A stretch of DNA of 64,000 nt from the NCBI GenBank assembly GCA_022497155.1, contig MU385734.1, positions 496,001-560,000 on the forward strand, given 5' to 3'. Positions 27,762 to 37,709 of this stretch are shown here, piece after piece (position 1 is the stretch's first letter; the number at the start of each line of letters is the position of its first letter). The notes below the pieces were generated by a model. The model did no database searches, was not told the DNA's origin, and saw nothing but the letters and a program-made list of their open reading frames with translations. A program made the translations under genes and the position numbers. This DNA comes from Whalleya microplaca. Taxonomy: Eukaryota; Ascomycota; Sordariomycetes; Xylariales; Xylariaceae.

Positions 27762-30114
27762 CTAGCTGTTAGCCGCAGTCACCTGGGAGATCAGCTTGCG
27801 CCCGATCTGGATGGTCTCGTCCATGCCCTGCTGTCTCAACCAGAACCTGCGGGGGCCGTTAGCGAACACATCAAGCACATGGTCATAATTGCGAGGACTC
27901 TTACAGTTGTTCAGGGGTCCCACCCCCGGTGGTAGATATCTTGCGGGCCTCCTCCTCCAAGGCCTCACGCGTGATCTTCTCGCCGGAGTACGGCGTAGGC
28001 GGGAGGGGCTTCTCTGTAACCTCCACGCCCAGACTCTCCTCCAGGAGATGCTTGCGCATGGAGAAGCGCTGCGCGCGCTCCTTCTGCAGCCCGGGACTGT
28101 CGATCTGGCTCAGGGCATACCGGACTACGAATTGCGCGCCTAGGTATACGTGTTCGGCCAGCAGGATGCTCAGCAGGAGGCCCCAGACCACGATATTAGA
28201 CGGATCGCCGTTGGGGCCTTCGTTCCCGTCGCTGAAGAGGTATATGATGGCGGAGCTGACGATGCTTCCGATCCACGCTAGGAACCCCAAGGCGTCGAGC
28301 CAGGCGCCGATGGAATCCGCCCTCCATGGGATGGGCCGTTGGCTGGTCATGGCGATCTTCATGGCGTCCGAGCGGAGCTCAACCCAGTTGTTGATCAGGA
28401 ACGATAACGGCGTCAGTGGCCATACGACTGAGAAGAGTGATAAGTAGCCGAACTGGACGACCATCTCTCTGTAATCCGTGGTGACATCGTAAACATCGAG
28501 TTCCGCTTCGTGGCGGACCCTCTCTAGGAAGGCGTGTTCTTCGGGGGCGTCGTGGGCGGCCAGGTCCTTAGTACCCTTATGGGCGATTCTGGTTTGGACT
28601 TTCTCGACCTCCTTGAACACCTTGCGCTTCAGGAAGGGGACAGCGACCTCAAGGGAGAAGTTCACGATCTGAGCCGTCACGGTGAAATAGATGATCTGCT
28701 TCTTCAACCGATCGGGGTTGATCCGAAAGCTCTGGGTGGTGATCGATTTCTTGCTGGAAAGCTTCTCGGCCGTGATCCTTAAGAAGTCTAAGTATGGCAC
28801 TAAAAGGTTTCCAAAGGGCATGTAAAGGAAAGCTGTCAGGAAGACAGGCGTGTACGAGGTAATGAAGTTAATGATGAAGAGCTTGCGAATCAAAGCGGCT
28901 TGGTGGCCTGCAACTGTGTGAGCGGCAATCAATGAGGATACTCTTGAGGGGCAGATGCGTACCATCATTAGTGTGATAGTTCTCACGCTCAGTAAGCTTC
29001 TCTGCGAAGTTACTGAGTATTGTGGATAATGCTGGCAAAGCTCCAGTCATGATGACTGTCGGTGTGAACGTCTAAGATATCGTCAGTATTCGTCTATACT
29101 TCACCTCCCAATGCGGTTACATACCAGATACGACTTGAAAGGCCCGTTGTATACTTCGTCGAGGAATATCTCAATCGAGAAACAGAAAACATACAGTGCC
29201 CCAAGGACCACCAAGCAACCAATCGCAAAGGGTATTTGTAACAGCTGGGTGCGCAACCTCTTAGTCGGCGAGTATACTTTGACATCCTCGCCAGTGATGG
29301 GATCGACTGCCTCGTGGTCCCATTTGAACTGAGTTCGCGGGTGCTGGATTCGCGATACGCCACGAACACCCCATTGGACCGCGAGGTCAACCTCCTTCTT
29401 CTTCCACCACTCGAAAAAGACCACGGTCCACAGGGAATTCACGACGCCAAAGATCCACGAGTACGGGCCGAGTATAAGCCAAGCGCCGAGTCCAAATGCG
29501 GCAGGGAAAATAAGGGACGCGAAATAAGACTGCAGAAAGGCGAAGTAGAAGGCGACGCTCTCGCCGAACTTGTCGCGGATTTGCTCGAGGTCTTGCTCGT
29601 CCAGGAAGTACTTGGTACTCCATTGCTTAATCCACGTTGCGTTGAAGGCATGGTTGTGAAGCGGGAAGATCGATATGACATCCTTCCACTGCCCGACCTT
29701 GGGCGTGATGCCAGCACCGCCCTCGTTCTTGCGCTTTGTCATGAGCAGGTACACGGTACGCAGGCGCTCGGCCTCACTGACGGCCTCGTTGCTGAATTCT
29801 TTCTTCACATCTTTCTCGGGGGCCGTAGTCCGTACGCCGTATAGCCAATCCTGAACACGCTCGCGGTAGATGTGGGTGGTGAGGTACTTGTCGGAGGCGA
29901 CCTTGACGAAGACCAGAACGGAGTTTCCGTCGCCGTCTCGAACTTCGGAGGCGAGCCCAGCGAGGGTGAGAGCTTCAATCAGCTGGGTAAAACCGGCTTC
30001 GGCCTCGGCTCCATCGCTGGGGATCTGGTAGTGGATCACGTAATCCACATTCATGTTGGTGTTGAGCTCTGGATGGTGGTCATCGGATGCGTACAGAGAC
30101 CGGAGGCTCGACAT
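27762..30114 (-). CDS. TMEM16/anoctamin family phospholipid scramblase
   Basis: Membrane protein of the fungal TMEM16 family, to which nhTMEM16 and afTMEM16 belong; those two are calcium-activated lipid scramblases. Yeast Ist2 is the related ER-plasma membrane tether. Proposed exons on the minus strand: 30114-29125, 29071-28963, 28907-27905, 27846-27762, giving 728 residues. An N-terminal cytosolic domain (residues about 1-185, beginning with VDYVIHYQIP) is followed by about ten hydrophobic segments. Recognisable family blocks are GESVAFYFAFLQSYF in TM1, FITSYTPVFLTAFLYMPFG, and the NNWVELRSDAMK and EHVYLGAQF segments near the expected calcium site. The C-terminus is short and polar, without the long Ist2 tail. 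The last 85-base exon adds a family-like FWLRQQGMDET end. All joins keep frame. Confidence 0.93.
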
Positions 30115-31086
30115 GGTTACCGATCTTGATGCGTGGAATTTAACCCGAACTGCTTATAAGTGAAGCTGTACTATATACTATAGGCCTTATAACTAAGTGC
30201 CAATGCGAAGGCCTATTTAGGTATAAAGGCCAAGTCTCAGCTTGTCAAGGATAACCAACAATTGTTGGAAACCAACGAATAGGAGCTGAGGGAACTAGCT
30301 TCAGGGTCTTTTTCAGGGTCTCTATGATGGAAAGAATGCCTGCATAAAAGACAAAAGGAAAAAGGAAGAAAAGAGGGGAAGGGAGTAGGGAGAGGGCTAG
30401 GAAACAGAAGAAGAACAGGTTAAGAAGATGAAGCCATCACTGTCCATATGTTGTGCTGAGGAGGAGAATGTCAGGCCCTAATCAATATCAAGGAAAGCCG
30501 CCTTCAGCTTGAATTTGGTGATCAACGTCATCCCGCAGTGAGTGAGCTGAGTGCCCGGAAAACGGAACGGAACGTATATTACATAAGCTGTGATCCATGA
30601 CATCCATCCCTATAAGACGTCCGTGCATACCCCTGCCAGGTTGTCCAAAATACTTAGCGTACCCCAAATCTTGCGATCACTCGGCCTGTCGGCACTGACC
30701 CTAGCACCGCGTGCAGAACCTGCTAGGGTGCCTTGTAGGGTGGGCTGGGTGCCTTGCCATGGAACCCTTCAGCCCTTCTACTCGCAGTACTTCGAAACAG
30801 CCTGCCACTGTAATGAGAACATCATCATCGGTACCGCAGGCCACCGCCGTTTAATAATATGAGATAATACATATTTGGAGGCTCAATTGGCCAAATATAG
30901 TACTACTCTACTCAACAATTCTCGACTCTATTATCAATCCCAGATTTAATACTACGTCTTTAATATAACTTTCATCTCGCTCTAGATAATACGTACTGGA
31001 GCCTACTACTGCTACTATACAGAATACTGGAAGTCATTCATTTGCTGAGCCTGATTGCTAGGTTCTATTAACCAACGTCATCAGGC
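30115..31086. other. Divergent promoter region
   Basis: Shared upstream region of the TMEM16 gene (-) and the metallophosphoesterase gene (+), 972 bp. It contains a purine-rich run at about 30340-30420 and an AT-rich run at 30850-31000. No gene was supported; the open frame at 30590-30862 has no domain. Confidence 0.55.
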
Positions 31087-32187
31087 ATGGGGCTATTTGT
31101 CAAGTTGGGCCTCCGTCGCCCTATCAAGTGGGAGCGTCCCACGGTGGTGGACTGGGTTCTAGATTCCCCTCTCCAGGCCCTCGTCTATCATCTGTACCTA
31201 CTTATCCTGTGGCTACGTGGCAATCCCGTCAAGCCACCGAGGAACAAGCCCCCTATCAAGGTCGTCTGTCTGTCAGACACCCACGAGTCCATCGTCCAGG
31301 ATGTCCCTGCCGGCGACCTACTCATTCACTGCGGTGATACGGTGAACGATGGGACCGCCGCGTCCATACAGAAGCAGATCGACTGGTTGGTCTCACTTCC
31401 GCACCAGCACAAGGTGCTGGTCTGTGGGAATCATGATAGCTGGTTCGACATCAATGCCAGGGCTGAGGAAGACACCCTGGGCCACAAGTCCGTAGACACC
31501 AAGACGATTCACTATCTCGAGCGCAGGTCTGTCACGCTCAGCTTCAAGGGTGGCCGAAAGTTGAACATTTATGGGGCCCCTGACCTCCCTCAGTGCGGAG
31601 GCCCTGACAATGCGTATGTGAAGAACGTGAAGGACCGTATAAGATGTCTCACTGGATACTTTACTGAAATCTAGTTCTCACAGGTTTCAGTACACCTTGC
31701 CACAACATCCGTGGAGTGGCACCATACCCTTGGATTCAGACATTCTCGTGACACACACGCCACCGGTAAACCGCAGTATCTCAATATCTGTAGTGAACCG
31801 AGACTAACCGCGTAATAGAAACATCACCTCGACCTCTCTCTCGGCTGCCCGGGCCTACTTCAAGAGATCTGGCGCATAAAGCCGAGAGTGCATTTATTCG
31901 GACACGTTCACTGGGGTCGAGGCATGCAGCCCGTGTTCTGGGATGACTGCCAGAAGTTCTACGAGAAGGTCATGTCACGCCCGCAGCGAGGGCCGATTCG
32001 CGACATGCTCCCGCAAGCCGCTTGGTTAGATGCATTCAAAGTCCTGTACTATGGTGTTTTGGGCCTCCTGTGGCAGAGGCTGATGCTTGGTGGATCTAGT
32101 AATGGGAGCGTGATGATCAACGCTGCTATGCAGCATGGGACGTCAGGGAGGTTGACGAAGAAACCTCCCATAACCATCGAGATATAA
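31087..32187 (+). CDS. Calcineurin-like metallophosphoesterase
   Basis: Predicted two-metal phosphoesterase (PF00149) of the small MPPED-like group common in filamentous fungi; the substrate is unknown. Proposed exons: 31087-31613, 31684-31765, 31819-32187, giving 325 residues. The five metal-binding motifs are all present: D64-T-H66, G83-D84, G114-N-H-D117, a VTHTPP histidine in exon 2, and G231-H-V-H234. The N-terminus has a hydrophobic stretch (LVYHLYLLILWL, about residues 32-43) before the catalytic domain, so a membrane association is possible. The second exon is only 82 bases but supplies one of the metal ligands, which supports the splice model. The C-terminal 60 residues, with another hydrophobic run (FKVLYYGVLGLLW), are not part of the core fold. 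Confidence 0.9.
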
Positions 32188-32810
32188 ACTTGACAATACT
32201 AGAACCCCATGTCTGGGGGAGGCGACTGGGATATTCGCGTTGAAGATTGATTCTATGACTTGGGCGCTTGGAAATACAAGCTAGGAAGCCAATGAATATT
32301 ACATACAAATGATACCCACATTCATGTCTTCCTGTAGTTATTCAAAAGTGATAAGGATGTTGGCTTTTCCCTGAAAATATACTACTATGATTCCACCTCA
32401 CAGGAGATGAAGGTGTGAGTGCTGATGATGAGAAGAACAAATTTCTGTTCCCGTAAGACATCTGTCTCGCCAACTTATTCAAAACTCAGGATATCAGATA
32501 TGTTAACAACAATGAAATGCAAGTACGCATCTTCTTCGTTTAGCCATTGCTCTGTATTTCATCCTCGATGCAATCTCTAATACTAGCAAAATAGATCCTC
32601 GTGATAGTCCCCAACACCGCCGAATGGATCTCAAAGGATCGTCTAATGCAGTAACCCCCATCGCCAAGGCTATACAGACGAGAAAACACACGAATAACTT
32701 ACATATAGATGTAGAGACCAGTTCCCCCTTACCCCCGTGTATCTATCCTATCCTCCTCTCCTATCTTCCCAATCCACCAACTGAACCAAACCTAGGTAAG
32801 AGAACCTCTC

Positions 32811-32826
32811 GGGGGGGGGGGGGGGG

Positions 32827-32881
<55 letters not shown>

Positions 32882-32884
32882 CGG
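32811..32884. repeat. Poly-G run at a contig end
   Basis: About 74 bases, almost all G with two interrupting C, end directly at the N run. Such runs are typical of a failing sequence end rather than of genomic DNA. Confidence 0.85.
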
Positions 32885-32894
32885 NNNNNNNNNN
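32885..32894. other. Assembly gap (10 N)
   Basis: Ten ambiguous bases mark a scaffold join of arbitrary length. Confidence 0.99.
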
Positions 32895-32981
32895 GTCCCC
32901 TTCCCCCCGGTTTTCTTTATTATACACCCTCCCCTTTTTCCCCATCCCCCAAACCAAACCAACCTAGTTTAATCAACACCA

Positions 32982-33008
32982 CCCCCCCCCCCCCCCCCCC
33001 CCCCCCCC
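32982..33008. repeat. Poly-C run
   Basis: Twenty-seven C in a row, two bases before the stop codon of the GH16 gene. Together with the C-rich text on both sides it suggests low-quality sequence. Confidence 0.85.
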
Positions 33009-33009
33009 T

Positions 33010-35846
33010 TCATAGAAAGAAAACCACAACCCCCAAAACACCCCCCCAAACCCAAACCCCCATCATCCCCCATCCCATCTCCCCAGCCATCATCCCCCGC
33101 GCACCCGCAACAACCGGCACCGCGCTCACCTGTCCCCCACCACCAACAGCGGCAACACCACTGCTACTCGCCACCGTCCCATTCACGATCGCGTTCCCGT
33201 AGCTCACGGGCACCACAGTCTGCACCGTGACAGCGGTAACAACCACGTCCGCGCCCCCCGTCGCCACCGCCGCCGGCACCGTCAGCGTCACCGTGCTCTC
33301 GCCGCGCGCGCCGCAGGCGGCGCACGTCTCCGTGCACGTCGTCATGGGGACGGCGGCGAGCGCGGCGTTGGCGATGGCCGTGGTGGCGTTCACGGGGACG
33401 GAGGCGGAGGCGGCGGGGAAAGGGGGGGAGGTAGATGGGGAGGTGTTGGCGTTGTAGGTTACTGTGGTGCAGTACTCCAGCGCCACGAGCAGCGCCGGGT
33501 TCGTCGCGCAGATCGTCGTGTACGTCACGGTCACGGCGCTCGTGAGGGTTCTATTAGTCTCGAAGAACGCCGCGCCCCCAATCGCGGGTGGGGTTGTTGT
33601 GTTCGGCGCCGTGGAAGAAGAGACAGAAGAAGAGGTGGCAGGCAGACCTGTGTCCCCGCCCTTCGCGGGCGCGTCGGCCGGCGCGGGGGATGAGCTCAGG
33701 TCGCCGTACACCGTGAGCAGGATCGAGGGTGGTGCGGCGCGGCGCTGGTGGTGGTACCGTGCCGAGAGAGTGGCGTTGGTGGCAGCGAGCGTGTAGTTGG
33801 CTTGTAAGAGTGTGGTGTTCAGGCTGGGGACGAGCCCCTTCTCGCTCGCCTCGAGGGCGCCGCCGCACATCTCGTGGCCGTTGCCTGGGCAGGGGGTATC
33901 GCAGAGGCGGTTCGAGACGGCGGCGGCGTCGCCGAGGGTGGTTGCGCAGTAGCAGGTACTGTTGGTCGTGTGAGCCATCTTCACCTATGCGAATAAAAGG
34001 GGGGAGGGGGAGTGGGGGTGTAACTTACTCGTTATAGACACCGGCGTACTTCTGCCCCTTGCAGCTCGCCACGCACGCCTCGTTGTCCATGGTGGGTATG
34101 GTCGCGACCTGCGAGAAGGCCGGGTAGCCGGCGGCGGAGCCGAAGCAGCCCAGCAGCGTGTAGTCGCCGATCGTGCTCGGGTCCGATAAGCCGCTGTTAA
34201 TGCTGGTTGGCGATGAGGTGGTTATTACCTGTGTTACGGTCGAGATGGTCACGGTGCGTGTCTTGCTGGGACTGGCACCGCTTGGGGCGGCCGTGGCGTT
34301 GGAGATGGCCGGGAGGCTTGATGCGGTGGCATTTGGGAAGACGGGGTGCACTGTTACGTTGTTCGCGGCCCCTTTCTTTTGGTAGACGTCGATGTAGTTG
34401 ATGTTCCAGAAACTAAGAATTATTTAGCTTCTAGGAGTAGCTTTCACTTAGTATAGAATGCCTTACGTATTTTCGAATGCGTTGGGGTTGCCGGCAACGA
34501 ATTCCTTGCATGTAGGTGCAAGGAGGTTGCAGTTGTCGGCAACACCCCATACATTACCGGCGTAGTCGCCGCAGAAGTTCTGTCACCACTTATAAGTCGA
34601 CATGCATCTGATAATATATTATCGCCACTCACAATGTTCAACACGAGGTTCATGTTGTAGAAGTATGTATCAGCATCGCAGCCAGGTCCGCCGAAGATCG
34701 CTTGCGGTGGCCCCCAGTTCGCTGGATCGGGGCTCACAACGGGAGCAAGTTTGATATCCTCCGGAGTATTAGACTTAGGGAAGTGCCATAGTTTCAATGC
34801 GTCGGCATCCCACTCCATGGCGTATACACCACCGCCTTCGGCGTTAAACGTGTCCCCGTATGACGAAGTGTCAGAAGTAGGAGCAGCAAAGTTGCAGCCA
34901 TAGTTCTCGGGCTGGATAATTCATATTAGTTGGCTCGTGAGTTCATCAAAAAGTATTAAAATAGCACCTACAGTTGGTCCGCAATCCGTCTTGCTTGGTT
35001 CTCCGCTGAATCCAGTAGTAGGAGCTTTACATCCCGCAGTGCTTGTTCTCTCAGTTATACTCTCATATACAGTTCCTTGATCTAGACTTACGTATGTGCA
35101 GAGAACAGGTTTCTTTGTACGTTGTTAGCGCCTTCTATAATTTCAACCTCTCCTCCCATAGGCCAGTTGTCGCCGTTATCCGCGTCATTGAAAGCCCAAA
35201 CTATGTATAGTTAGCTCTGGGCGATGGTTTATGTACATATAAGCAAACTTACAAGCAGGCCACGACCCGCAAGTGGACGAGGGCATGTGTTCAAAATCTG
35301 CGATAAAGAGACCATGGGTAAATCCCTGGGAACTAGTGAGTCTTACACTGGGTCGTCCCTCATCGTTGATAGAATAAGTATTGTTTGAGTCGACACCGAG
35401 TTTCACTCGGTTGAACTTGTCAATGGATATAATGTTCTTGGCCAAAGCATCTTCTCTGCTCTGGTAACTGTGATATAGTTAGATATCGGCCAAGAAATTC
35501 TCATTAAACGGGTTTAACTTACTTCACGAATCCGTTGTTCGGATCGTGTCCAGTAAAGAAGCTGAAGCCGTCAAGTAGCCCCTGGCCGGCATAATGCGTC
35601 GAAATTGAATAAGCCATCGCGGCCGTAGAACGAAACGAAATAAAAATAATAAAAATGCAAAAATAGTTAAGGAGTGACTAGAACAGTGGGAAAGAAAGGA
35701 AAGGCACTGAGCCCTGGGTAAAGGAGTGACTGAGCCGGTGACAGCAAAACGTGGAGAGAAGTCTGAAGAAACAGCTTGACCGGTGTGAAACGTCAAGAAG
35801 ACGGCCAGCAGCTAATATTTGAAGCAAGCTGTTGACATACACCCAT
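33010..35846 (-). CDS. GH16 endo-1,3(4)-beta-glucanase with WSC domain, probably GPI-anchored
   Basis: Predicted cell-wall or secreted beta-glucanase. Proposed minus-strand exons: 35846-35841, 35677-35523, 35467-35253, 35200-35092, 35047-34972, 34911-34633, 34579-34467, 34412-34040, 33984-33010, giving 766 residues. The first exon is only ATGGGT; the second adds a hydrophobic signal peptide ending near STAA before MAYSISTHY. The GH16 domain spans about residues 20-310, with GGRPSVRL-like, CGSWPAFWAF and catalytic GGEVEIIEG blocks: E143 as nucleophile and E148 as acid/base, with E145 where Asp is usual. A Ser/Thr-rich linker, a WSC domain (about 400-485, with cysteines in LLGCFG, CYC, CDTPCPG and MCGG), another Thr/Ser-rich stretch and a hydrophobic C-terminus follow. 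The eighth intron keeps frame only with a weak GTCTAT donor. The far C-terminus lies beside poor assembly. Confidence 0.82.
35678..35840 (-). other. Proposed first intron of the GH16 gene
   Basis: On the minus strand this 163-base segment starts GTATGT and ends with a pyrimidine-rich tract and CTAG. It joins ATGGGT in frame to a hydrophobic leader that otherwise has no start codon. Without it the protein would start at 35617 and lack a secretion signal, which is not credible for this enzyme family. Confidence 0.6.
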
Positions 35847-37709
35847 CGCGTCTGTGTGGAATGTCTCTACCGGCACGTTGGCATCACGGTTGAGAATGCT
35901 AATAAGACCTGGAGTTGCAATGAAGCCCACGCGTGTAAATCTAAGACATGGCCGCCCTGGCAACCCCAATCGCCAGCTTTTGCGTCATAAGGAGAAAGTT
36001 CATAGCGTACGCCTACGAATTCGTTTAGAACAGCCTGGAACCCGGTGCTGGAATACGTTCAGCTAATCATTGAGGCCTGGATTGATTGTATGGCGATGGA
36101 GGACCCAAGGTAAGGAGTTCAGCATGAACTAGAGCTGAACCACCGTGCTATTTAAGCCTTTGGACGACTAAGTTGCCCATCAGGCACGTGTCTCCATTCC
36201 AAGCAACATTGAGTGAGATAAACATCGGGTTCTGCATATAAAAGGGATTATACTTTAAGTCTTTCGCGAAGTTCAGTCCTCATTCTGGACGGTGAAGGAT
36301 TGGAATTAATTATACGTTGCAACATAATCGGACATGATTCCTTCGGGACAACGTAAGTTTCTCTATTGAAGTTGAGTATATTCTGGATATATCAAGTTGA
36401 ATTGTTTTGTAGGGAACTCCCATAGGATATTAAAGTATTGACTTGAAGGAACCTGTGCGTAGATATCAACAGCGTCGACTAGAGGGCTGGTAGACGTGAA
36501 TAACTCCAATGCAGCTCGAATAATCCGAGATATAGTAATTGAGAGACTGAAAATGTATTATATAAAATAAACAATTGATTGACTGAACTCTATATCCAGA
36601 GGACCGGATCGCGTCAACTTTAATGTTCTAGACTTTGAAGCTTTTGACGGGATTGTCAAAGTCGCGTTACGGTATGATGTAAGAAGGCTCAAATCGGAAT
36701 TACATGTGAAAGCTGTAAGAGGTAGGACCGAGTGTGGCTTAGTCGACCACAAGACATCTCATAGTCGAACGCCGAAAGCATTAGCACTGATGACACCAAC
36801 AGATCGCCTCGAATATATATAGATATAACAAAAACTAGAGAAGAGCACTGAGTGATTGCATTGTATTTGCTTCCTTATAGACCTGTGTAGAATGTTGAGT
36901 TGAGGCTAGTGAAAATAGGTCAAGCCACAGTCGCGAAGATCAGATGGAATTCCCGCATGTTGTTATTGTGCGGTGCGTGGATAGATGCGGCTAAAGGTGC
37001 TGCTAAAGTGGACTCCTGGATCGGCATTGTTACACTTTTTACCTCGGCATCGAGGGGCAGCAGCTACATCATCCCCAGGTATTCCAAGCCGAGCAACTGG
37101 AACCTCTGTGTGTGTAACATAGCGGACTAACGGCAAGAACGGATCTAGTGGTTTCATTGAGCCCCGATATTCGCCCTGCCAGCCATTCAGCCAGTCCGGA
37201 GAGACTAATAATACAGCTACGTACGTAAACTGTAGCGAGCAACTGCAACCCCGTATTGGACCCATAAAGAAATAGCCTAGGCCCGCGCTTGCGAGTAACT
37301 GCGACTGCATATCAGAAGCTGCCGTGTGCCGGTCTTTTGTGTACCGGCCCTTCTTTTTAATTGTTACTATTCCCTGTCTCCGAGCACTCGACTCTTTCTG
37401 TTAAAGGACAACACCGCTTGTGATGTTGACGTCGTTAGCAAAGAGCCGGGCACAAGCTACCGCTCTAAGATCAGTCACTAGACCAGCTTCGATTTCAAAA
37501 GTGCGCCTACGCCCACACTCCGGACACACTGGCAACCGTTGAAGAAGCTAACATTGGATCTCTCAGAGTTTACTAATGGCACCGGCAGCGACACGGAGCA
37601 ACAGCTCCATTCCCGCGGGTCAGTCGCGGACTTGCAGAAATCACTCAATGTGGAGGGACAAGACTGACAGAATAATGTAGGATATAAAGAGGACAAATCC
37701 AAGGGCCCG
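35847..37709. other. Divergent promoter region, no supported gene
   Basis: Separates the GH16 gene (-) from the carnitine acetyltransferase gene (+). AT-rich between about 36200 and 36900. Small open frames (36900-37130, 36963-37310) lack domain evidence. The last 200 bases before 37710 are the likely leader of the acetyltransferase; an in-frame stop lies upstream of its ATG. Confidence 0.55.
37042..37047 (+). promoter_or_regulatory. CCTCGG element upstream of the acetyltransferase
   Basis: A CCTCGG hexamer lies about 660 bp upstream of the acetyltransferase start. It matches the FarA/FarB-type core also seen upstream of PEX12. The distance and the chance rate make it a weak candidate. Confidence 0.2.

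Larger units (their letters stand above)
32188..33009. other. Convergent spacer containing an assembly gap
   Basis: Downstream region of the metallophosphoesterase (+) and GH16 (-) genes. The left 500 bases look normal. From about 32716 rightwards the sequence is unreliable: a poly-G run, ten Ns, a C-rich degraded repeat of the left flank, then a poly-C run. Any open frame across this region is an artefact. Confidence 0.7.

Noticed and set aside
32624..33202. Open frame running across the N gap
   Set aside because: It depends on poly-G, Ns and poly-C; an artefact of the assembly.
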